This document shows positions 39,841 through 48,771 of a DNA stretch of 64,000 nucleotides, piece after piece. The position numbers and the translations under genes are program-made. Location: assembly GCF_039537665.1 (NCBI RefSeq), contig NZ_BAABAY010000006.1, positions 1 to 64,000 of the forward strand, in the 5' to 3' direction. The DNA comes from Gaetbulibacter_A aestuarii. GTDB taxonomy: Bacteria; Bacteroidota; Bacteroidia; Flavobacteriales; Flavobacteriaceae. The stretch's first letter is position 1; every line of letters begins with the position of its first letter. Under the pieces are notes generated by a model. The model was not told the origin of the DNA, did no database searches, and saw only the letters and a list, made by a program, of their open reading frames with translations.

Positions 39841-40926
39841 ATGAAAATTCAAACTAACTTTAAAAAGACTTCTTTGCATATATCGTTAATGTGCATTTTA
39901 GCTATATTTTTAACATTCTCATGTGAAAGTGAATTTAATGTGCCACAAGATAATTTTACAAAAGCACCTCCGGTAATTAAAAGTGTAAGTGAGGCTGTTG
40001 AGGATAAACCTGTAACCCAAGGGGTTTTAGATAACACCTATATCATTAGGGGAGAGAATTTATCTTCACTAAAGGCAATCTACTTTAATGATGTTAAAGC
40101 CAGTTTTAATCCTGCGCTTCTAACAGATTGGATTGCTTTTGTAGAAATTCCCAGAGATGTTCCTGTGCTGAATCAAAGTAACAAAATGAGAGTAGAAAAT
40201 TTATTTGGGTCTACTGAATATGATTTTTCACTTTTAACAATCACAGATTTTACTGAAAGTACCGTAAACGGAAAGAAGGTGGTGAACCTGTTGGGTGGTG
40301 ATTTTAGTGATACATCTTCGGTTACTTTTGTAAGTGGTTCTGAAGCCAATGGAAATTTAGTAGAAATACCGGCAGAATTCACCATTATTTCTCCTGCTGA
40401 AGTCCAGGCCGAAGTTCCGGCAGGTGTTGAGCAAGCATTTATTTATTTAGCCACATCCAGAGGAGCGGTTGCAAAATCTGAGTCTTATGGATTTAGCTAT
40501 TCTATCTATGTGGATGACCTGAACCCGGATTGGATTATTACAGAATGGGGAGGTACCCACGTAACCCAGTCAACAGATATTACTTTGGGTACATATTCTG
40601 TAAAAAGTGTTCGGGAAGCCTGGGCGGGAATTACATTTTTACCGGTAAATACAACTATTGAATTTAATGATTATCAAGCTATCTCGGTCACTCTTTATGG
40701 AACAGGGGCACCTGGAGATAGCGTGAATTTAGCATTAAATGATTTCGAAACATCCATTAATTTACCTCTGGTTTCCGGTGAATGGACAAAATACGTCATA
40801 CCATTGGCAGATTTCTATCCTAACGGAGGAGCGCCTGATACAATTTTTAGAATGGACTTTCAAGAATCCTCAGGTACAGGTTTATCCCAATATATCTTTT
40901 ATATAGATGACTTTGGATTCCTGTAA
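39841..40926 (+). CDS. IPT/TIG-domain surface glycan-binding lipoprotein (SusE-position)
   Basis: The protein has 361 residues. The lipobox is LTFSC-ESE. Two IPT/TIG-like immunoglobulin domains lie at about 38-125 and 126-225 (GENLSSLKAIYFNDVKASF, GGDFSDTSSVTFV). A C-terminal beta-sandwich of about 135 residues begins at IYVDDLNPDWIITEWGG and ends IFYIDDFGFL. The same C-terminal domain type is present twice in the next protein, so it is probably the mannan-binding module. Confidence 0.75.
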   Translation: MKIQTNFKKTSLHISLMCILAIFLTFSCESEFNVPQDNFTKAPPVIKSVSEAVEDKPVTQGVLDNTYIIRGENLSSLKAIYFNDVKASFNPALLTDWIAFVEIPRDVPVLNQSNKMRVENLFGSTEYDFSLLTITDFTESTVNGKKVVNLLGGDFSDTSSVTFVSGSEANGNLVEIPAEFTIISPAEVQAEVPAGVEQAFIYLATSRGAVAKSESYGFSYSIYVDDLNPDWIITEWGGTHVTQSTDITLGTYSVKSVREAWAGITFLPVNTTIEFNDYQAISVTLYGTGAPGDSVNLALNDFETSINLPLVSGEWTKYVIPLADFYPNGGAPDTIFRMDFQESSGTGLSQYIFYIDDFGFL

Positions 40927-40971
40927 AATCAACCAAACTATTAAGATTACAAACATTAAAAACATGTATTA

Positions 40972-43260
40972 ATGAAATCATTTAAAAATATATTCAGCCT
41001 TTTTTTAATGACGATATTAGTCTTCTCTTGCTTTAAAGATGACAATGTCTTAGAAAATAAACTGAGCCAGAATCCTAAGAATATAGGGGAGATTATCTCA
41101 GAAAACCCGGATTTAACAACGCTTTTAAGCGCTCTTGAAGGGGCAAATCTATTGGAGACTTTAAAAACCACAACAACGTACACTGTTTTCGCACCTGAAA
41201 ATTCAGCTTTTGAAAATGTTGATCTTTCGGCCTTATCAGAAGATGAGATCACTAATGTACTTTTAAATCATGTGATTAAAACTACAACGCCGGATTTCAC
41301 TTCCACCATGACCACAGGATACTTATCTTCAATGGCCTCTGGTCCAGAAAATACCAACCTGAGTATCTTTGTGAATAAGGGAGATGCAATAGTGATAAAT
41401 GGCAATGCTATGATTAATTCTGATGGCGAAGATTTAGGGGCAACCAATGGTATTGTTCAGATTACAGACAATCTCGTTATGCCTGCAACTTTGGTTGATC
41501 ATATTTTAGCTAACCCTGATTATTCTATGTTGGCGGCAGCTGTTGAAAAAGCAGATTTGGTGGATGTTTTGAACGGTTCAGATATTTTTACTGTTTTCGC
41601 ACCTAATGATGCTGCTTTTGAAAAATTCATGATGGATATTGAAGCTGCTTTTGGTTGGACTTCTTTAGATGATATTCCTGTAGATACCTTAAAGGAAGTG
41701 TTATTTTATCATGTGGTTGCCGGCAAAAACCTTGTGTCGGGTGATGCTTTGGATACAACGCAGTCGACCGTTCAGGGCGAGAGTCTTACTATTGGTAAAG
41801 ACGGCAGTATTGACGATATGAGTTATACAAATACCATGCTGAATTTATTAGACGTGCAAGCCACAAACGGTGTTATCCATGGCGTGAATAAGGTATTGCT
41901 TCCCAATACAATTTTTCAGGCAATACTTGATAAAACATTAAATATTGTGGAGCGATGCGATGACCGTGGATTTAGCTCATTTACTGCCGCTATTGAGAAG
42001 GTTGGTTTAACTTCTATGGTTTCAACAGATCAGTTAACGGCATTTGCTCCTAATAATGGTGCATTTACTACCTTCTTCCTAACAATCAATAATTTTGACG
42101 GTTTAGATGATTTTGATACTCCTGAAGAATTAGATGCTTTGAAAAGTCTTGTGGAATATCATTTGGCGGCAGGTTCAACACTTTCTAGCGGATTAACTCC
42201 GGGAATGACCATTGAAACTTTAAATGGTGATGCGATTACTTATGATGAAAGCTCCATGAGTATTGCGCCTTCACATGAAAATGCACCAAATGGAACAATA
42301 GTCAACGCAGATATTGGCGCTAATAACGGCGTTATTCATGAAATAGATAATGTACTTGTGCCTGATGCTTTGGCCGCTGCTTTAGGCTATCCTTTACCAC
42401 CCTCTGGGGCTGCAGTGTATGGCTATGAAATTTATGATGATGCTTTAAATCCAGCATTTTGGATTGGTGGATGGACCTCTCCGGATTTCTCAAACACAGA
42501 ACAAGTAAAGTCCGGTATTTATTCTATTCGCGTAGATTATCAAGGAGATGATGGTTTTCAAATTGGAGGCTCCGGTGAAGATTTAACCCAGTATTCTACC
42601 GTAAATGCAGCTTTATATTCTCCGAATGGAACTTCTGTAACGTTTATTTTAAATGAGCAATGGAATAATGGTCAAACCGTTACCATTCCTGCTGGTGAAT
42701 GGACTTACGTATCTATTCCAATTACAAATATTTCAAATGGAACAACGATTCTTGACCAATTTGTAATACGAGATGCGAGTTTAACTTCTAACACATTATA
42801 CATTGATGAGGTTGGTCTTGACGTAATCTATGAACAGCCCATTCCATCATTCAAATATGAAATTTATACCGAAAACAACCTGGTTGCAGATTGGATAGGA
42901 GGTTGGACAGCGCCGGTTTTTGATGACACATCAAACACTAGCACAGGAATATTCGCAATTTATGATGCAATTCCAACCGATGCTGGTTTCCAAATAGGCG
43001 GAACCGGAATTGATTTGTCGGCTTATAGCGTTGTAAAATTCTCCATCTATTGTGATACAGCTACGAGCTTCAGGTTGGTTTTAAATGAACAATGGGGTAA
43101 TGGCTATTATTTTAATCCTACTCCTGGACAATGGAATACATATACCGTACCTCTCGATAACACACTTTTAAACGGAAGCACGACCTATACCCAATTTGTG
43201 ATACAAGAGCAGGGTGGAAATGATGTAGAAGTATTTATCGATGATATTGGTTTTAATTAA
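40972..43260 (+). CDS. Three FAS1 domains fused to two glycan-binding-like modules (lipoprotein)
   Basis: The protein has 762 residues. The lipobox is ILVFSC-FKDD. Three fasciclin domains lie at about 35-170, 173-310 and 315-465 (YTVFAPENSAFENVD, FTVFAPNDAAFEKFM, LTAFAPNNGAFTTFF). Two beta-sandwich modules of about 140 residues each follow, starting GYEIYDDALNPAFWIGGW and KYEIYTENNLVADWIGGW and ending YIDEVGLD and FIDDIGFN. They resemble the C-terminal module of the preceding protein. It is last in the susCD operon and probably a cell-surface mannan-binding or adhesion protein. Confidence 0.75.
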   Translation: MKSFKNIFSLFLMTILVFSCFKDDNVLENKLSQNPKNIGEIISENPDLTTLLSALEGANLLETLKTTTTYTVFAPENSAFENVDLSALSEDEITNVLLNHVIKTTTPDFTSTMTTGYLSSMASGPENTNLSIFVNKGDAIVINGNAMINSDGEDLGATNGIVQITDNLVMPATLVDHILANPDYSMLAAAVEKADLVDVLNGSDIFTVFAPNDAAFEKFMMDIEAAFGWTSLDDIPVDTLKEVLFYHVVAGKNLVSGDALDTTQSTVQGESLTIGKDGSIDDMSYTNTMLNLLDVQATNGVIHGVNKVLLPNTIFQAILDKTLNIVERCDDRGFSSFTAAIEKVGLTSMVSTDQLTAFAPNNGAFTTFFLTINNFDGLDDFDTPEELDALKSLVEYHLAAGSTLSSGLTPGMTIETLNGDAITYDESSMSIAPSHENAPNGTIVNADIGANNGVIHEIDNVLVPDALAAALGYPLPPSGAAVYGYEIYDDALNPAFWIGGWTSPDFSNTEQVKSGIYSIRVDYQGDDGFQIGGSGEDLTQYSTVNAALYSPNGTSVTFILNEQWNNGQTVTIPAGEWTYVSIPITNISNGTTILDQFVIRDASLTSNTLYIDEVGLDVIYEQPIPSFKYEIYTENNLVADWIGGWTAPVFDDTSNTSTGIFAIYDAIPTDAGFQIGGTGIDLSAYSVVKFSIYCDTATSFRLVLNEQWGNGYYFNPTPGQWNTYTVPLDNTLLNGSTTYTQFVIQEQGGNDVEVFIDDIGFN

Positions 43261-43324
43261 AATATTAAATATCCACTAATAAGTTTTTTGAAAGTCATAA
43301 CTTTCATTGTTTGAGTTTATATTT

Positions 43325-43358
43325 AAAATCCCGTGATATTCTTCTCGGGATTTTTTTT
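43325..43358 (+). terminator. Intrinsic terminator of the SusCD operon
   Basis: AAAATCCCG (43325-43333) pairs with CGGGATTTT (43346-43354) and is followed by a T-run, 65 bases after the last stop. Confidence 0.8.
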
Positions 43359-43425
43359 ATAAATTCCTATGGAAGTTACTACAATTAGTTATTTGTGCAT
43401 TTATTCTCAAAGATAGCCAAGTTTT

Positions 43426-43635
43426 GGTTTGAAGTAAGGTCTATCTGGTTCACAAGACTTCAAATTTCGGATGAAAATGAGACAGGTATCTAATTGGAAT
43501 TTCATACTTCAAATGAACTAAACTTCCAATTCAATAATTTGCTTAACATCCTCCAAAAAGTTTGAACTTTTCCCGCTTAGGGTCACAATTAAAATCCTAA
43601 TGCATTATTTATAAATGTGTTAGGATTTTTTATTT
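43426..43635. repeat. Dispersed module-border element, copy 4 (long form) with terminator
   Basis: 43426-43586 is closely similar to 25113-25270, ending CTTAGGGTCAC. A hairpin AAATCCTAA with TTAGGATTT and a T-run follows (about 43592-43632). It closes the mannan module. Just beyond are two TTGTGAC words (43640-43660). Confidence 0.75.
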
Positions 43636-43884
43636 TGATTTGTGACTAGTTTGTGACCATCATTTATCTTATTTAAGATACAAAAAATTATTAGTCATAA
43701 CATGATTTAAATGATTATGGAGAAGTTATTAATGGAACTACTATCCGGCTTTACAAAACGGATTTTGAATCCTTTGGCAGCGCTTCAGAATTGTAAATTT
43801 TGAAGAATTAAGGTAACTGTTATATGATTTAAAAATGTAAAATCAGAATATTCTTAAATTATAAGGGTAGCCTATTCTATTGCT
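43636..43884. other. Intergenic region downstream of the S9 peptidase gene
   Basis: No complete gene. A protein-like open stretch without a start (43701-43796, reading ...TTIRLYKTDFESFGSASEL and stop) may be a degraded gene tail. Confidence 0.35.
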
Positions 43885-45846
43885 TTACTCCATCAGCCCA
43901 TCTATAAATTCAAATTCAGCGGATTTGGTATAAATAGAATTCCACAAGTTCTCTGTATTATGTCCTTCATTTGAAGCTTCCATATACCAAACTACATTAC
44001 CATTTTCCTTTAACTTGTCTATCATTAATCGGGATTGCTCAACGGGTACCCTTGGGTCATTTTTACCTTGAATAATCATTACAGGCACTTTTATTTTATT
44101 TACATTATTTGATGGAGAAATACTATCCAAAAAAGCCCTCATTTTTGGATTATTTATATCGCCATATTCATAACTTCTATCTACTTTGTTTTCATTTTCC
44201 ATCATGGTTACGAAATTGGAAATACCCACCATATCAATCACTCCGGCAATTCTGTCCGAATAGTACATGGCACTAGCTAGCGACATGTAGCCTCCATAAG
44301 AGCCGCCTCGAACAAATATATTCTTTGAATCTAAATCAGGTTGTTTTGTAATCCAATCTAGCAATTCACCGATGTCTTTAACTGAATTTTCCCTTAACAT
44401 CCCATTATCCAAATCGGTAAATGTATTCCCATAACCAGTTGAACCACGTACATTTGGTTTTAGCACTGCAAAACCCCGGTTTAGATCCAGTATATCTTCT
44501 TCATCTCGCATGGGTCCCCATTGACTTTCAGGTCCCCCGTGAATATTTATTATCACAGGATAGGGTTTCTGAAATTCGTGATTAGGTTGATGGTAATATG
44601 TAGTTATTTTTCTGGTTTTGCCTGTTAAGGAGTCCATATCAAATGTAGGGTAGTGTATGGTTTGAGGATCTGAGTAATTGGCATCTCCGTCCGTAGTTAA
44701 CCATGCAATCAGCTTCTCGCTTTCCAAATTATAACTGTAGATATCCATAGCCCCCGAAGGCTTAATAAAATTAAAACCAATGGTACAATCTTCAAGAGGG
44801 TAGAAGGAGGCATATGGAATATTACCGACGGGCAACTTGTCAAATTTGGAAGTGATTCCCTTCACTCGATTATAAATGTAAAGCTTATCAGAACCATCTT
44901 CATTAACCGTGAAAACTACCCACTTATTGTCAGGGGAGCTTGTTACATACTTAGTATCCCAAGGGATATTTTGCGTGATCACTGAATCCTCTTCTGAAAC
45001 CAGTGAGCGTTCATGTAGTTTTTTAAATTCTGAGTTATAGCTACTTGGATAAAAAAGAGTTGAACCATCACTTGTCCACTCAAATCCATAATAATCAGCA
45101 TTGCTTAATGAGTCTTGAGATAGTAAAGTGAGTTCTCCATTTTCAATATCCAATAGATAAGGCTGTTTCTCAGTGGAGGTAACAAATTTTCGAACGACAA
45201 TCTGTTTGCCATCTGGCGACCAGCTATCCAAAAAATAAAATTTGCCGTCATTTTCCCTGATTAACTCTTCTGAGTGCAGAATCATTGGATCCATCATGTA
45301 ATGATCAAAATAATCTAATTGGCGCCTATTGCTCGTATAAATAATTTTATCTCCGCTGGGGTTGTAACTTATCGCATAATGCTTGTCCTTCCCGTTGGTA
45401 ATTAGTGTTGATTCTTCTGTATCTATATCGAATCTATAAAACTGCCAGTTCTCATTGCCCTCCATGTCCATTGCATAAATGAGCTCATGTTTATCTTTAT
45501 TTGGATTTAGAGCTCTTATTCTGGCTGATGCCGGTAAACCTTCAATTAACTTCGGTTTTTCTCCTGGACCGGGCAGGATAAAATACCTGAGTTCTAAGTT
45601 TTCTATCATTTGGATATACATCTTTTTTTCTGATTTATGCCAATTCCGGAAACGGTTAACGTCTTCTACCTCCTTAGTTATGGCGTAAAGCCCTTTTAAA
45701 TGAGATAGAGATAAGCGAGGTACATTTTCAACAGTAATGGCTGGTGGTTTAGGGACTCCAATGATTAACAAGATGACGATTGAAATGAGTATAACAATTA
45801 ATAAACCAATGCTAGTTTTTTTTAAGATTCGTAAAGTTTTTTTCAC
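43885..45846 (-). CDS. S9-family serine peptidase (prolyl oligopeptidase / acylaminoacyl peptidase type)
   Basis: The protein has about 653 residues from a GTG at 45846; the frame is open to an ATG at 45954, but the GTG gives a normal N-terminus (KKTLRILKKTS) directly before a membrane helix (about residues 11-33). A WD40-like propeller (GDKIIYTSNRRQLD, SPDGKQIVVRKF) precedes the alpha/beta hydrolase domain with nucleophile GGSYGGYMS, Asp in IIQGKNDPRVP and His in SNEGHNTEN. It is a membrane-anchored periplasmic or extracytoplasmic peptidase. It stands alone between two border elements. Confidence 0.85.
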   Translation of the reverse strand: MKKTLRILKKTSIGLLIVILISIVILLIIGVPKPPAITVENVPRLSLSHLKGLYAITKEVEDVNRFRNWHKSEKKMYIQMIENLELRYFILPGPGEKPKLIEGLPASARIRALNPNKDKHELIYAMDMEGNENWQFYRFDIDTEESTLITNGKDKHYAISYNPSGDKIIYTSNRRQLDYFDHYMMDPMILHSEELIRENDGKFYFLDSWSPDGKQIVVRKFVTSTEKQPYLLDIENGELTLLSQDSLSNADYYGFEWTSDGSTLFYPSSYNSEFKKLHERSLVSEEDSVITQNIPWDTKYVTSSPDNKWVVFTVNEDGSDKLYIYNRVKGITSKFDKLPVGNIPYASFYPLEDCTIGFNFIKPSGAMDIYSYNLESEKLIAWLTTDGDANYSDPQTIHYPTFDMDSLTGKTRKITTYYHQPNHEFQKPYPVIINIHGGPESQWGPMRDEEDILDLNRGFAVLKPNVRGSTGYGNTFTDLDNGMLRENSVKDIGELLDWITKQPDLDSKNIFVRGGSYGGYMSLASAMYYSDRIAGVIDMVGISNFVTMMENENKVDRSYEYGDINNPKMRAFLDSISPSNNVNKIKVPVMIIQGKNDPRVPVEQSRLMIDKLKENGNVVWYMEASNEGHNTENLWNSIYTKSAEFEFIDGLME

Positions 45847-46161
45847 AGCAATTTTATTGTTTTTGTCAAATGTTATGCGACATCTGAGATCGATTTCTTT
45901 CGATATGAAAGCGCTCAAGTTCGGAAATACCAGATTAATATAGATATAAAACACTGTTTATCAAAGGATTTAAAGGAATTATTTAGAAAAACTGGCATTC
46001 TGTTATTTTAGAATAGTCTGGAAATCTTGTTCTAATTCTCAGGAATTGTATATTTCGAACAGCGTGTGTAATTATAATGCACTTATAATTCTGTACATTT
46101 TATTTTTTTCTATATTACAAGTACTTAACCTTCTCAACTGGCCAAAAAACTATCCTGGATT
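45847..46161. other. Intergenic region upstream of the S9 peptidase gene
   Basis: AT-rich sequence with no gene supported; it should hold the promoter of the minus-strand peptidase gene, but no clear -7/-33 pair was found. Confidence 0.35.
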
Positions 46162-46338
46162 ATGGATGAAGAATCAAATCAGTATTGCATTCCAATAAAT
46201 CTAGACAGTACTAAATGTTTGGTTCCAGCCGAAGTTACCTACATTAATCAAAATTATATTTGGTTTCGATTCAAATTGAGGGTTTTTAGCATTAAAGCCT
46301 ATTATTACATGTTCACATCGTATCGCGTATTAAACTGA
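46162..46338 (+). CDS. Possible small protein, 58 residues, unknown
   Basis: An ATG at 46162 opens 58 codons (MDEESNQYCIPINLDSTKC ...) to TGA at 46336-46338. The composition is protein-like, with aromatic residues (YIWFRFKL) in the second half, but there is no family match, no clear leader and no operon partner. It may be a fragment of a lost gene. Confidence 0.3.
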   Translation: MDEESNQYCIPINLDSTKCLVPAEVTYINQNYIWFRFKLRVFSIKAYYYMFTSYRVLN

Positions 46339-46531
46339 AATTGTAAACTTTTAATCACATACTATTGCCAATATTGCCAAACACATTAAGAGTAAAAAAT
46401 TAATTAAGTTTTTGACGAACAATTATATAAACTGTTAGAATATGAATAGAATTTCCATTTTTGGCGTGGTCATAATTTACCAAAATATTGATTATTATAA
46501 GAAAGTTATCTAATAGAAACATTTGCTTAAA
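46339..46531. other. Short AT-rich intergenic stretch
   Basis: No gene or clear repeat seen between the small ORF and border-element copy 5. Confidence 0.35.
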
Positions 46532-46605
46532 TTGAACTAAAGTTCTAATTCAATTATCTGCTTAACATCCTCTAAAAAGTTTGAATTTTAGCTGCTCGGT
46601 GGACC
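46532..46605. repeat. Dispersed module-border element, copy 5 (degenerate)
   Basis: TTGAACTAAAGTTCTAATTC begins a copy related to 25190-25270 and 43510-43586; the core AAAAGTTTGAATTTTAGCTG and CTCGGTGGACC (46575-46605) is degenerate and no terminator hairpin follows. It marks the left border of the defence island. Confidence 0.6.
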
Positions 46606-46887
46606 AAAAGGGAGAAGAGCTCCGCATCACTTCGAATTTTACCAGTAATAATAGGGGATTACCGTGCTAGGTTTAATTAGGGTAACTAAAAGGGTAACCG
46701 ATTATTATTAATTCATTAATTATTATCAATCCAAGAAAAATATCACTTTATTAATTCAGAGGAAGTTTTAACAAGTTTAAATTCTTTCCTAAACATTCTA
46801 CTCACTTTTATTTCCCATGGCTTACTTACATCATAATTATGTTGTATAATTAGAAGTATAAATCCCATCAATAAATAAAATATAACT
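46606..46887. other. Intergenic region at the start of the defence island
   Basis: No gene on either strand is convincing; the minus-strand frame at 46743-46958 overlaps the OGG-fold gene. A direct repeat GGGTAAC occurs twice 12 bases apart (about 46679-46698). Confidence 0.35.
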
Positions 46888-47615
46888 ATGCACTTAAAAA
46901 AATTTGAAGAGTTCATTAGGGAATCTGGAAAAATTAAGCAACCTCCATTTGGGTACAATCCAAGAAAGTTTTGGCGTAAATTGACTTGTAATGGTGGTAT
47001 AGAATTTAAAGGGATCGAAATTATTTTTACGTTCTTGAAGATAAAATATTAAATAGAAAAGAAGTTCAAAAAATTGTTGAAAGTGATGAAGTTAATTTTG
47101 ATTCTAAGGTTATTTCAGTAATGGCATGGGGCCAGATGAAACCGGAAAATGCGGTAATGTTTTTTGGGAATTTCGCAAAATATAAATTTGAACTACAAAA
47201 AATTTTAACTAGAAAATTAGCAAATAGGAAAGATATATATAATTCAATTAGTCTTCTGGATTTAAAAAATTGTAAACCTGCATATTTTACTAAACTCATT
47301 TTCTATTTTACAGCTAATAATAATTCAAAAGGTTATATAATGGATCAATGGACGGCTAAATCCATAAATTTAATAACTGGAGAATCTCTAGTTAAATTAG
47401 ATACTTCTGGTTACGTCACAAGTAGTAATAATGGTGATATTTATGAAAAATTTTGCTTTATAATAGATAATTTATCAAAAAAAAATTATTCCGGAAGGAA
47501 ATACAATGGTTCTGAAATTGAACTTTTTTTGTTTGATAGAGGAGGTAAGAAAAATAAAATTGGAGATTGGAGAAGGTATGTTAAAAAAAAACTATTAATG
47601 GCCCTTAAAAAATAA
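46888..47615 (+). pseudogene. OGG-fold (8-oxoguanine glycosylase-like) protein gene with a -1 frameshift
   Basis: Two overlapping frames together encode one protein. Frame one (46888-47052) gives MHLKKFEEFIRESGKIKQPP to CNGGIEFKGIE. Frame two, open from 47010, continues YFYVLEDKILNRKEVQKIV through MAWGQMKPENAVMFFGNFAK to a stop at 47613-47615. The shift falls at a T5 run (47024-47028), where reading must step back one base. The MAWGxM...ENAVMFxGNFAKYKFEL region resembles the 8-oxoguanine glycosylase OGG-fold family seen in defence islands. It is either a pseudogene, a sequencing error in a homopolymer, or programmed frameshifting. Confidence 0.6.
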
Positions 47616-47698
47616 ATTCTCTTATTAGTGAAATATGATATTACTAATTTTTCTTACATTTATGCACTAATGTTGCATACTTTTAAAATTAGTCTATA

Positions 47699-48709
47699 AT
47701 GTCAATCACTAAAAACGCACTTATCAGATACCATACCCTAGACCGTTGCTTTTCCAATCCTGGAAGGAGATATAGTATCGATGATCTGTTGGAGGAGTGC
47801 AATGCAGCTTTAAGTGACTTAGATTCTGATTCTGAAGGTATTAAAAAAAGACAGTTGTATGACGATATAAGGTTTATGCAATCGGAACAAGGTTGGTCAA
47901 TTGAGTTAGACAAAATAAAAAGTGGAAGAACCGTATTTTACAGGTATAGAAATACGTCATTTTCTATTAAAAACCAACCTGTGAATGAATTGGAAGCTAA
48001 TCAAATAAAATCGGCAATGCAGGTTTTAAGTAGATTTAAAGGTATGCCTCAATTCAGTTGGATTGAGGAACTTTTACCTAAGCTTGATCAGTCATTTAGC
48101 CTGTCATCAAATTCGAATAATATCATGAGTTTTGATAATAATAAATACCTTAAAGGTATTGAGTATTTATCCGAACTATTTAATGCCATTCTTTATAAAA
48201 AAGTGCTTAAAATCACTTATAAATCATTCAAATCTTCTGAGCCTCGAATAATAATCTTTCACCCATACCACTTAAAGCAATTCAATAGGCGTTGGTTTTT
48301 GTTTGGTAAAAATTCAAGTTTTGAAAATATTACCAATTTAGCATTGGATCGTATTGAAAGTATTCAAGAGTTGGATACTGTTTATATTGAAAATGAAGAA
48401 GTGGATTTTGATGAATATTTTGAAGATATTATTGGAGTTACATTACCAACAAATTCTGAAATCTGTAAAATTGAATTTACAGTCACCGATAAGTTAGCAC
48501 CTTACATTATGACAAAGCCAATCCACGAATCACAATCACCTCTAAGACTTTGTGAAGAAGGATATAGGTTTTTTATAAATGTAATTCCAAACAAGGAACT
48601 GGAAAGCTTGATACTTAGTTTTGGCGAGGGGATTACAGTTGTTTCTCCTATTGAGTTCCGGGAAAAAATGATTTTTAGAATTAATCAAAATATGAATAAT
48701 TATAATTAA
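47699..48709 (+). CDS. WYL-domain transcriptional regulator
   Basis: The protein has 336 residues. An N-terminal helix-turn-helix region (SITKNALIRYHTLDRCFSNP, RYSIDDLLEECN, RRQLYDDIRFM) is followed by a WYL domain (about 155-240; LYKKVLKITYKSFKSSEP, FHPYHLKQFNRRWFLFGKN) and a C-terminal extension typical of WYL regulators. Such proteins often control phage-defence operons, probably by binding nucleic acid or nucleotide ligands. It is first in the island and oriented with it. Confidence 0.88.
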   Translation: MSITKNALIRYHTLDRCFSNPGRRYSIDDLLEECNAALSDLDSDSEGIKKRQLYDDIRFMQSEQGWSIELDKIKSGRTVFYRYRNTSFSIKNQPVNELEANQIKSAMQVLSRFKGMPQFSWIEELLPKLDQSFSLSSNSNNIMSFDNNKYLKGIEYLSELFNAILYKKVLKITYKSFKSSEPRIIIFHPYHLKQFNRRWFLFGKNSSFENITNLALDRIESIQELDTVYIENEEVDFDEYFEDIIGVTLPTNSEICKIEFTVTDKLAPYIMTKPIHESQSPLRLCEEGYRFFINVIPNKELESLILSFGEGITVVSPIEFREKMIFRINQNMNNYN

Positions 48710-48771
48710 TGCAGGTTGAATGCACATATAGTATTTAGGTTTGTACCATAATCAATCAAATAAAATTTATT

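Noticed and set aside
43701..43796. Protein-like fragment ending KTDFESFGSASEL
   Set aside because: No start codon or leader and preceded by a stop; too short to assign, perhaps a degraded gene tail.
46743..46958. 71-residue minus-strand frame
   Set aside because: It overlaps the plus-strand OGG-fold gene, whose two frames are clearly protein-like.
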